Of a DNA stretch of 64,000 nucleotides, positions 55,575-64,000 are shown piece by piece. This stretch comes from Tilletia caries. Taxonomy: Eukaryota > Basidiomycota > Exobasidiomycetes > Tilletiales > Tilletiaceae. The stretch covers positions 2,480,001 through 2,544,000 of the forward strand of contig JALUTQ010000004.1 in NCBI GenBank assembly GCA_032718865.1, written 5' to 3'. Made by a program: the position numbers and the translations under genes. Every line of letters starts with the position of its first letter. Positions within the stretch are counted from its first letter, which is position 1. The notes under the pieces are model-generated. The model ran no database searches and was not told the DNA's origin. It saw nothing but the letters and a program-made list of their open reading frames with translations.

Positions 55575-57389
55575 ATGTCGGCCGCACCAGGAAGGAGCAC
55601 CGTCTCAAGCGTCGTCGTCCCCTCCGTAGCCGCTGCTGCTGCTGTCACCGCCGCCATGTCAGCGTCGTCCTCGTCGTCGTCCGAGGCGGCATCCTCCTCC
55701 CCCTCCTCCTCGTCGTCCTCATCGAAAGCGCATCAGGTCCCAATATCACCAGCGTCAACAGCACAGGTCCCAGCGGGCGCCGTCTCCTCACAGGCCTTCC
55801 TCAGCGTTCGCTCCGGTGTCTTTGGCCTGCCTACCCTCGGCGTCGCGTCCGATCCAGCAGCAGCAACAGGACCGGCACACTCGTCCTCTTCCTTCACCCT
55901 GCCCAAGTCGGACGCGTCCTCCCCGTCTTCAAAACAACAGCAGAGCTCACAACAAGACGCCAACGCACTCTTCCACAACGCCGCAACCCACGCAGACGAC
56001 CATTCCGACCATCTCGAGCAGCAGCAACATGCCACACACGCCAAGAGCGCAGAGGAGGAGAAAGCAGAGCGCGCCATGTCGCGCCAGTTCATGATGTCCT
56101 ACTTCATCGCAGGCGGCCTGGCAGGCGCCGCATCCCGAACGGTCGTAAGCCCGCTTGAGCGCCTCAAGATCCTCCAACAGGTCCAACCAGCCGCCTCCCG
56201 CTCCGCCGCCGGCCCTGGAAGTAGCGCAGCGTACTCCGGCGTCCTACAGGGCTTAATCAAGATGTGGAGGGAGGAAGGCTTCCGGGGTTTTATGAGGGGG
56301 AACGCGACGAACTGTATCCGGATCGCGCCGTACTCTGCTGTCCAGTTTACCACGTATGAGGCCTTGAAGGAGTACTTGAGGGATCCGGTTACGGGACGGT
56401 TGAATGATCAGAAGAAGTTGACTGCGGGGGCGTTGGCGGGGATTGCGAGTGTTGTTAGCACGTATCCTTTGGATCTGGGTGAGTTTTTGGGTCGTTCTGC
56501 TTGCTCCTACCCTCCTGCAGGATACTGAACACGCCCAACCGCTCTCTCTCTCTCTCTCTCTATCGCTTTGACGCGTCTTCTCGCGCAGTCCGCTCAAGAA
56601 TATCAATAGCCTCCGCATCCCTCTTCGACGACGCCCCCAAACAACCAGCATCAACCTCAACTTCCCCCTCCACCCCAGCCAGAACCCAAGCCGCCCTCCG
56701 AGCCCACATCGCAGAACGCCAACGCCACATCCCCGGAATCGGCGCCATGCTCATAAAAGTCTACCGCGAAGAAGGCGGCTATCGCGGACTCTACCGCGGC
56801 TGTATCGCCACCTCCGCGGGCGTCGCCCCTTACGTCAGCTTAAACTTCTACGTCTACGAGGCCCTCCGCGGTCGCATGGTCGATGACCGCGGCGAGATCT
56901 CGACGTGGATGAAGTTGGGCTGTGGAGGGGTGGCGGGCAGCGTCAGTCAGACGTTGACTTATCCGCTGGATGTGCTTCGGAGACGGATGCAGATGATTGG
57001 GATGAAGGATGATCGCTTTGGCTTTAAGGAGAAGAGTGAGTTTTTTCCCATTCTCCCCCCCGGTAACCCCACCGCGGGAATCATGCGGCTGATGGACCTC
57101 TTTTCCTCCTTCCGTTTTTTTTCTGTACCCAGCATCGTGGGCCGTCATCCGGAGTCTGTTCAAAGCAGAGGGAGTACGAGGCCTCTATCGCGGTCTCTGG
57201 TCAAATCTGCTCAAGGTCGCCCCGAGCATCGCGACCTCCTTCACAGTGTGAGTAGAGTCACACATACGCGCGCGCGCCCGAGGAACCCTTCTCCTTTTTC
57301 GTTCGCCGTATTGATCCCTTCTTCACCGCAGGTACGAGACGGTACAACAAATGCTGGAACCGAAGGGCGGGCATCATCATCATCACTAG
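55575..57389 (+). CDS. Mitochondrial carrier (SLC25), YPR011C-like
   Basis: An inner-membrane solute carrier. Exons 55575-56478, 56589-57035, 57133-57247 and 57332-57389 give 507 residues. The three SLC25 signatures are present: SPLERLK (192-198, with Leu in place of Asp/Phe), YPLDLVRSR spanning intron 1, and YPLDVLRRR. The matching repeats FRGFMRGN, YRGLYRGC and VRGLYRGL and GAASRTVVSPLERLKILQQVQ resemble the yeast YPR011C group, which transports adenosine phosphosulfate and phosphate; the substrate is inferred from that resemblance only. It has a 170-residue Ser/Gln-rich N-terminal extension and a ~45-residue insert in the second repeat. The protein ends in five His residues. Confidence 0.85.
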
Positions 57390-57795
57390 AGAAATCGTAC
57401 GGCACCATCCGGAGGCGGAGGAGGAACACTATCTTTTTTCAGAAAGGGGGCGAGTGCTGTCCCTCGTGTACTTATATCTCTCTCTCGATCGGGGGGGGAA
57501 TGGAACCTTCAACCCTTATAGAGAGAAAGAACCCAGATGTATAGAACAACTTTTGCATATGCTCAAGTCGACTTGGCGTCAGTACGCCATGGGGGACCTT
57601 TCCGGACGGGTAGCGGCCCGGGCCCGATGAATCAGACGGATGAAGAAAGGGAAGGAGCGCTGGGTTTCGCCGGGATGGAAAAGGGGAGTGCATTTGGTCG
57701 GTTCAGTCGCGTCGGACCGTTGATGGAACAACCCCAAGAACCATTTGCGAAAACCAAGGTCGCGCCGCGCCCGCCGCGCCTGTAACCCCCCCCGC

Positions 57796-58917
57796 CTACT
57801 TCTTCCGCACGATCCCGAACGCGTTGGCCTTCTGCTTCTTCTTCACCGGCCCCCCGCCGCCGCCCACTCTCGATACGCTCGACGAGGTTGCTGTAGCACT
57901 AGGTGGGAGCATCGTCGAATTCGTTGTCTTGGCGCCGTTGGAGGAGGAGGATGAGGAGAGTAGCGCACGAGCCTTCTCGGAGAGCAGGGATGTGATTTCT
58001 GGCTCGACTTCGGAGATGGCTCTTTTGACTGTTAGCCCGCTGCTGCTGCTACCGCCCGCTCGTTCCTTCCCTTTTGAAGTGGATGCTGTTGCTGGAGTGG
58101 ATATTTGTCTTGCATGTTCGCTGGCATCGTCGTCCTCCGGTCCAGCTTGGGTGGCAGCGCCGACAAGTCCCTCCCCGAGCACGTCTTCCTCATCGTCGTT
58201 CCCAAGTGGGACGTCCTCAGCCCGGGAGAAGAACTTCCTCACAAGAACCTCATCCTCCTCCTCCAACCTCCTCCGCTCCTCCTCCTCCGGATCCAGCACG
58301 TCCTCCTCGGCCCTGCCCTTGCCCTTAGCAAGCCGGTCGAGTATCGCGTTCGTGTCCGCGCGCTCGTTCCGCGCGTTCCGACTCTGGATGTCCTGCAGCG
58401 CGTCGAGCACTTCCATCTCCCGTTTCGACTCGCGCGTTCGGGCTTCGAGGGCTTTCATCGGGTCCAGCTCGGCGTCCCGCTTTTGGCCCTCTTCTTCCTC
58501 GATGAGGTGGGCGAGCGGGTCCGCGTCCGGGTCCTCGGAGGGACCCGCCTCTCCATCCCCACCGCCCCCGCCCCGTTCATCCCGCCACGGCTCGAAATTC
58601 CGACTGGCCCCGTGCTCAGCCGTATAATCCGTATTCTTCGGATCCGTCTTAAACGTGATCTCCGCCGAGCAGCGCGTACACTTGATGTAGAACCGGAAGA
58701 TCCGGATGCCGTAGTAGACCTCCCCGAGGACGGTCTCCTTGCGCGCGTTGAATTTCTTGCCCTTGTAGATGAACTCGCCGCAGGTGTTGCAGCGCATGGA
58801 GAAGGGGGCCATGAGACGGACGACTTGTTGGCGGTCGGCGGCCATCTTGCGGCGCGGGATCTTCGCCGGATCGAAATCCGGCGGGAAGTACTTGTTGAGG
58901 ACCTTGCGCTCGGACAT
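57796..58917 (-). CDS. YJU2: Splicing factor Yju2/Cwc16 (CCDC94)
   Basis: A single exon of 373 residues. Yju2 joins the spliceosome with the Prp19 complex and helps branch-site docking for the first step. The N-terminus is strongly conserved: [17 protein letters not shown], then IPRRK and a four-cysteine zinc site CNTCGEF (about 43-49) and CTRCSAEI (about 80-87), ending in [16 protein letters not shown] long charged coiled-coil region follows (about 150-230), then a Ser/Gly-rich tail ending in [15 protein letters not shown], a basic C-terminus typical of the family. It converges with the carrier gene about 400 bp away. Confidence 0.95.
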   Translation of the reverse strand: MSERKVLNKYFPPDFDPAKIPRRKMAADRQQVVRLMAPFSMRCNTCGEFIYKGKKFNARKETVLGEVYYGIRIFRFYIKCTRCSAEITFKTDPKNTDYTAEHGASRNFEPWRDERGGGGGDGEAGPSEDPDADPLAHLIEEEEGQKRDAELDPMKALEARTRESKREMEVLDALQDIQSRNARNERADTNAILDRLAKGKGRAEEDVLDPEEEERRRLEEEDEVLVRKFFSRAEDVPLGNDDEEDVLGEGLVGAATQAGPEDDDASEHARQISTPATASTSKGKERAGGSSSSGLTVKRAISEVEPEITSLLSEKARALLSSSSSSNGAKTTNSTMLPPSATATSSSVSRVGGGGGPVKKKQKANAFGIVRKK

Positions 58918-59436
58918 CTTGATTTATTGGGCGCGCGCGGGAGGTGGCGGGAGGGGTAGCGGTGTGGGTACGAGAGGGGGAACAGCAGAGGGTGCTGTTG
59001 ACGAGTTGACGATGGTGGACGTCGGGATAACCCAGCAGCAGCGAACTGAGCGAGCTGATTGACCAAAATTCTCTCGGCCGAATGACCATCTTCCCCTGGT
59101 CTCCGAAACGGCGCTGAAGCTCGCAGCAAGGGCGGTGATCTTTCTCACTCAGGTCATTCACTTCCAAGGCGTCATCAGGCCGCTGCGAGACGATGCTGTA
59201 CAGCTGGAAGAATCGTACAGAGAGTGTGCGTTCGTGTATTGGCAGCTTTTCATTCTGAGGCGGTTCAGCTACATGACGTTGTGGAATGCACTGCTTCACA
59301 AAGGGCTAAAGACATCTGCAACTCGTTAGCTATACGAAGCGTCGCGTCGCAGTTATGTCGGGCCATAGCGACGAGCTCACCTTGATTCCCTCGCTTCCTT
59401 GTTGGAGCGTGCGGATGATGGGACCGCGCCGCCTTT
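58918..59436. other. Intergenic region upstream of YJU2
   Basis: 519 bp between two minus-strand genes. It holds the YJU2 promoter and the 3' UTR of the small gene upstream. No distinct signal was seen. Confidence 0.45.
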
Positions 59437-59820
59437 TCAGTCCAGCTCGAGACATTCGCGGAAAGCCACAATCTTGTCCTCATCCGCACTCCCCTCCTCC
59501 CCAAACGTAGCAAAGATAATCGCACTCCCCGAAGCCTTCGACCCATCCGGCTTCTTGGCCGTAAGCTTCTCATACGAGCCAACATTCCGTCCCGACACGA
59601 TCTGCTTGACGTACTCGATCTTGACGTCGGAGAGGAAGGTGCGCATCTCGATGAGGGACTGCAGGAACTCGTCTGCGTTCTTGAGACCGCCTTGGACGTC
59701 GGCTTGGAGGGTGTCGGCGTAGTACTTGCTGAAGTGGGAGGAGACGGATTTGATGTCTTGCGAAAGGAAGATGGCTTCGTTGCTGGCCTTGTACTTGGCG
59801 AGGAGGTCGGAGGAGCTCAT
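59437..59820 (-). CDS. Small conserved-looking protein, possible NTF2/SnoaL-like fold
   Basis: A single exon of 127 residues with balanced composition and no low complexity, unlike most random frames here. An N-terminal helix pair (LLAKYKASNEAIFLSQDIKS, then an SHFSKYYAD segment) is followed by strand-like segments (FLSDVKIEYVKQIV, SAIIFATFGEE, KIVAFRECLEL). That order of helices then curved sheet is reminiscent of NTF2-like/SnoaL proteins, but I recognise no signature residues. No signal peptide, so probably cytosolic. The ATG is preceded by an A8 run. Confidence 0.6.
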   Translation of the reverse strand: MSSSDLLAKYKASNEAIFLSQDIKSVSSHFSKYYADTLQADVQGGLKNADEFLQSLIEMRTFLSDVKIEYVKQIVSGRNVGSYEKLTAKKPDGSKASGSAIIFATFGEEGSADEDKIVAFRECLELD

Positions 59821-60509
59821 TTTTTTTTGGGCAGTTCTGTAGGTGGTTGGGAAGACAGATGGGTTTTGGAAGAGAGGTGAGCTTGGTGGTCTGGGCGATG
59901 GCGATACGAGAGGACGCCTGCTATTTGAGAGGGAGGGGATAAGTCAGCTCTCAGCGCTCAGGCAAGGTGAAAGTTGGATCGCCACTGAATCACTCTGTAG
60001 CACCGGAGTTTATGACGGCTCAGTCTTGGGGCTTGAGGTATCCCACGTTGTCCTCGACCGACAAGGAAAACCAGCGGTTCTTGCCCGTCGGCGGTATGTG
60101 TGTAAAATTTCTGAGCCGGCGGTCCTTTGGGAGTTGTTGACTTCGCTGAAGTTCCGAGCGAGCGAGCCACCTTGAGAGCGAGCGCCGAGCAGTGGGTGGT
60201 GGTTCGCTGTTAAGATACCGGCGAGAAAGGCGAGCAAAGGGCGTCAGGCGCAAACCTAGTTCCCTTCATGCTTCAGCCTGCTTCCCGAACGGGATCCCGA
60301 CTCCCGTAGACTCTCGAGCAAGCGAACTTTCGCTGCGGGACGCACGCCGACTGGCGTCATCCAGCGTCAAGCTTGCGAGACGTCAAGCGTCAAGGAAGCG
60401 TGGTCGCCTTGCACCTTGTCCCTTGCGGCGGCAAACGATCATGGATGTCCTCGACAACGTCAGACAAAGAGCGCAATCAAAAATAGAACCAAAAAAAGGA
60501 AAAAAGAAT
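59821..60509. other. Intergenic region upstream of the small NTF2-like gene
   Basis: About 690 bp with no convincing gene. It includes the promoter of the minus-strand gene. A-rich runs near 60485-60508 would act as the Pol III stop (T runs on the minus strand) of the adjacent tRNA-like locus. Confidence 0.45.
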
Positions 60510-60579
60510 GCGTGCAGCGAGACTCGAACTTCTTATTCTCAATGGAAGGCAGCTATACTAACCCCTATACTATGCACGC
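60509..60579 (-). tRNA. tRNA-Gly(TCC)-like gene or tRNA-derived pseudogene
   Basis: A 71-nt minus-strand sequence. Its seven-base acceptor stem pairs perfectly (GCGTGCA with TGCACGC). The D-arm/A-box GTATAGGGGTTAGTA resembles fungal tRNA-Gly, and CTTCCAT is positioned like a Gly(TCC) anticodon loop. The B-box is GTTCGAGTC. T6 and T7 runs follow directly, a good Pol III terminator. However, the anticodon stem does not pair, the variable loop is short, and the 5' T-stem strand pairs poorly. It may be transcribed but not a normal tRNA. Confidence 0.5.
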
Positions 60580-62003
60580 TTCTTCCTGGGTTGGGGTAGG
60601 CCGGAACGGGAGTCCGGTCATAACGAACAGCTTGCACCGTTTGTGTGGCGTTTCGTTTCACATTCATCTCGGCGCTAAGTTCGTAAATTGTCCACGCATC
60701 TTTTTTTGATCTCCAACAGTCAGGACAATGCAGCATGTCCGTCACCCGAAGACGTTCGCGCATCGCAACGCAGGCGAGCAAGAACGCATAAAGACAGCCT
60801 TGCGATAAGGATAGCTATCTGCGGCCCTAAAGTCTGGCTTAACCGCGTCGGTTTTAGGGCGGAAGAACGAGGAAGTGCTTTGCAGATCAGGCTGAAATAA
60901 TAGACGAGAGGTGGGTGAAGTTATTTCGTGGGTAGTGTTATATTGGATGCAATCCGCACCCTCAATGCCTCAATTTCTGTCCATTCCGGCGGCCTGCTTC
61001 TATGATTTCGGACTATACGGACAAATGTGAGGCCGGAGGCGCGTGCTCTAACTCTGTGTGAGCCGTGGTCTCGGGGTGCTGTAAATTAGTGATATGTGTG
61101 TATGAATCCAACAAATGTTTACAGCGTGATGAGACCTATGTACAGTATGTAGCAGTGTATTATGGGACCCTGCCGCTGCTGTTCCTGAAAGCCTGAAGCT
61201 TATTCGATGAGAAGTTTGCTCAGGAAGAAGCAGATACATAGATGGTGCCCGTCTTCCGCGGACTGTGACAGCATGCGAGCATGTGAGGCTATCTGCAATG
61301 ACAGGACCTGTGTCCCCTGCCGAGGAGGACTGCACGCAGCACGCTGCGCGATGCGCGATGAGCAAGTCCTCATCGAGAGCCATATGCATCATGACAGTAG
61401 CATTGGACATGGTACATATATATATGCTGACGCCCCGAAGGCACACTACCTCGACTATAGACGTCCGTCCTGGGAGACGGAACTCGGAGCGAGTCAGTCA
61501 GGGCAGATAGGTGATCACGTTCTGAGCCAAAAACGAGGTACATGGCTCTGCGATATTCGAAGCATTGCGAACAAGGTTCGAGCTAGTGTCCTGCACATGC
61601 TTATGCTTTGACACTTTCGCACTTGAAAGGGATCTTCCACAAGCACGACCGCCATCAACTATCTGTGATCTGCTCGGGAGTATGAGTGGCATTCTCCGTC
61701 AAAAGAATCGGTGCCGCAGTCGCTTTCTTCCTGGGCACTCGGACGCGCATGGCCAAACGGCGAGGGCGCAATCCAAACACTTGCAAGAAGTTCAGCGAGG
61801 GACGATACCATGTGGATTCAGGCACAACTTCCGACGCGACTTTGCAGATAATCGAGCTCGCAACCAAGTGACTGTTACATACGTGCAAACCAGTTGTCCG
61901 TGGTCGGATATTCAGCACGCACTACCCAAAGAGCAGGACCTCATTTCCGGGCAAGGGAGCTAAATATGAGCAATTGGCTAGCTGCTGTTGATCGCGCTCA
62001 GAC

Positions 62004-62046
62004 GTGAAGCGTGAAGCGTGAAGCGTGAAGCGCGAAGCGCGAAGTA
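62004..62046. repeat. 7-bp tandem repeat
   Basis: Six near-copies of GTGAAGC, the last two as GCGAAGC. Confidence 0.85.
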
Positions 62047-62460
62047 GTGCTGAAGAAGCGATGAACGCACATACTTACTTGACGTGGCGCATGCACCTTT
62101 CGCTACTCGTGCAGGAACATTCACAAACATCGGCGGAAAAGACGGTCTCTGCCAGGGGAAAGTCCCTCCTTCAGAGTCGCTGTTTTGGTTTCGGCTCCTT
62201 GCACAGCTGCACTGGTTTCAACTTCTGGGCAGTGTAGGTGGAGCAGGTGAGTAGATGAGAAGCACCATCACCACCGCCACGGCCCAGAACGAAACACTCC
62301 TTACTTTCTCGTTATCGCTTTCAGGTCGTAACTTGCCCTGGTATTCCGTGCCTGGTCTTGCCGAGGAGCCAGAGCTCAGAGGCGTCCTTTCCGGAGTTCC
62401 AACTTGCTGCGCCTTCTCTATCAGCCCTTCCAGAATGTTGTTACTGAAGATATTGAGAAC

Positions 62461-62470
62461 CTATATATAC
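62461..62470 (+). promoter_or_regulatory. TATA box of the Myb gene
   Basis: CTATATATAC lies 154 bp before the ATG, followed by a CT-rich leader. Confidence 0.6.
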
Positions 62471-62614
62471 GGGGCCACCTATCTGAACTGGTTTCCCCCC
62501 GTCTCTCCCTTGCTGACTCTTGCTGATTGCTCCCCTCCTCTGCCAGCTCTCGTATACCAGTCCACCTGACGACTGTCTACCCTTACGAAGTCAGCTTCTA
62601 AATCTCAAGCAACC

Positions 62615-64000
62615 ATGCCTCGTTCGGCATCACCAAGAAATCTTGCCTCGGGTACGGACATCCCAAGCTCGTCCACTATGACGCCAACCGAATCGTCTCC
62701 CAGGCCCCCGGCTATCCGCCGCAAAGCCTGGACCCGGCAAGAAGATGACAAACTCTTCCAGGCCGTCGACCAAGAAACCCCTGGAGCGATCAACTGGCAC
62801 CGCGTCGCCGCCCGGGTCGGGACCAAGCGTTCGAACAAAGACGTTCGCAAGCGCTGGCTTCGACGAATCGAGAGCTGCCGTATCGCCCGTGGACCCTGGC
62901 TTCCGGAGGAAGATGACCGGCTCCGACAGGCCATCGCCGTCAGTGGCCCCAAGTGGGTTCATGTTGCGAACTCGGTAGGAACGCGCAACAGCGAGCGTGA
63001 GTACAACGTCCTCCCTGGAGAACTGGGCAACCATTGTCGAGGTGGTTGAAGCTGACGATCAATGTCAACTTCTGTAATCTTCAGAGTGCTCCAAGCGGTG
63101 GCACGACGTTCTGGACCCAAAGATCTGCCGCGATAGCTTCACTCCAGCCGACGACGAGCGGCTCCTGCAAGAGGTCAAGAAGCAGGGTCGTGCCTGGTCC
63201 AAGCTCGCAAGTCACACCTTCTCAGGCAGGACTGGTATCGGCCTCAAGAACCGGTACGAATACCTGATTCGTCAGCGCGCCCAGGAAGCTGTCAAGAAAG
63301 CAACGATTGCTGTTGCCGAAATCACACCGGCGGCTCAGGAAGTTCCTGTACAGCAACAACAAAATCAACAGCAACAAAAACAAGCCGTCTCGGAGCCAAT
63401 CGCCTCCCCTCCTTATTCGGCGCCATCTACGTCCGCATCGCCAGCTCTGAGCGACTCAGCCTTTACCTCTTTCGGCTCGGACTGGAATCGCTCGTCCTTC
63501 GCCTCCACCATCTCCTCTCTTTCGTCTAGTCCCGATTCGTTCGAGTCGAACCCTTCCTCGATGTCAACCAGCCCGACCTCCTTCCCTCCCCAGGCCCTGC
63601 TCAGCCCGGCCGAGCTCGAGATGTTTTTCGGGACGGTCCTGATGAACGATACGATGCCGTTCGACGCATCCTCATTTACGTTTGCGGCCTCTCAATCTCC
63701 TTCTATGCTCAACTTCCAATCTGCATCTCCTGGATCCCTGACATCGAACTCGGTGCCCAGTAGCACAACGCCCGCGACACCGACCACCACGATACCTTCG
63801 AGATCGATGGCAGGTCAAGTGCCGATGCTTCCGAATCAGTCTCGTTTCCTATTCCAGGAAAATTCCTTTCAGCACCAAGAACAACAACAGCAGCAACAAC
63901 AGCAGCAACAACAGCAACAGCATCAACAGCAGCAGAGTCAGCAACAACATCAATATCAGTACCAAAGTCTAACCCTACAACCACAGGTCCCAGCAGTAAG
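62615..64000 (+). CDS. Three-repeat Myb-type DNA-binding protein, 3' truncated by window
   Basis: Exons 62615-62996 and 63085 to the right edge, joined in phase 1 (donor GTGAGT, acceptor TTCAG). Three tandem SANT/Myb repeats: R1 about 34-85 (KAWTRQEDDKLFQAV, ending RKRWLRRI), R2 about 91-143 (GPWLPEEDDRLRQAI, ending CSKRWHDVL across the intron) and R3 about 147-195 (FTPADDERLLQEVK, ending GLKNRYEYLI). The regularly spaced Trp/aromatic residues fit a helix-turn-helix array. Downstream is a Ser/Pro-rich region and a long Gln/His tract at the edge (about 63870-63960), typical of activation domains. It is likely a nuclear transcription factor; the target is unknown. Confidence 0.88.

Larger units (their letters stand above)
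60580..62614. other. Gene-poor 2 kb region with Myb promoter at its right end
   Basis: Only short unconvincing frames. It contains a 7-bp tandem repeat GTGAAGC (62004-62046). The TATA box CTATATATAC lies at 62461-62470, about 150 bp before the Myb start codon. Confidence 0.5.

Noticed and set aside
58105..58959. 284-codon plus-strand frame opposite YJU2
   Set aside because: Antisense to a gene with unambiguous zinc motifs.
1..64000. Secondary-metabolite cluster around the PPTase and transferases
   Set aside because: No polyketide synthase, peptide synthetase or terpene genes. The relevant genes are far apart and housekeeping in type.

Overview
This window is fungal nuclear DNA, most likely from a basidiomycete. 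Short introns with GTGAGT/GTAAGT donors interrupt most genes. Long CT-rich leaders precede several start codons. The gene set is a typical fungal mitochondrial and housekeeping set. A smut-related lineage is possible, but nothing here proves it. All gene models were built by eye from splice signals, reading phase and protein-family motifs, without alignments.

Layout, left to right. 1-10.4 kb is ordinary gene space: the 3' part of a serine-rich protein, a phosphopantetheinyl transferase, a type II NADH dehydrogenase and an F-box protein. 10.1-13.8 kb holds a roughly 1 kb direct duplication. It spans the converging 3' ends of the F-box gene and a CMC2-like twin CX9C gene. The two copies flank about 1.6 kb that looks like a chain of very small exons. 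13.9-23.9 kb is a transposon nest. It has a small inverted-repeat element, a 652 bp element with terminal inverted repeats (TIRs), and a Tc1/pogo-like shell whose TIRs lie at 15207 and 23876. The shell contains two non-autonomous LTR retroelements, and the second carries decayed pieces of host genes (clearly HSP70). A 2.4 kb Mutator-like transposon with a broken transposase gene sits inside that element's 3' LTR. 23.9-26 kb is repeat-rich and almost gene-free.

A secreted GPI-type protein and a PAS-like protein follow at 26.1-29.5 kb. A 6.2 kb TIR element (30875-37064, 7-bp target duplication) then separates them from a tandem pair of maltose-acetyltransferase-like genes at 37.3-40.2 kb.

40.4-64 kb is gene space again: mitochondrial malonyl transferase, a multi-spanning membrane protein, two divergent low-complexity genes, cytochrome c peroxidase, a mitochondrial carrier, the splicing factor Yju2, a small NTF2-like candidate, a tRNA-Gly-like locus and a three-repeat Myb protein that runs off the right end.

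Functional threads. Mitochondrial respiration and redox are represented by the NADH dehydrogenase, CMC2, cytochrome c peroxidase and the carrier. Mitochondrial fatty-acid synthesis is represented by the malonyl transferase, and the phosphopantetheinyl transferase could activate its acyl carrier protein. The genes are not co-oriented, and no metabolic gene cluster is evident.
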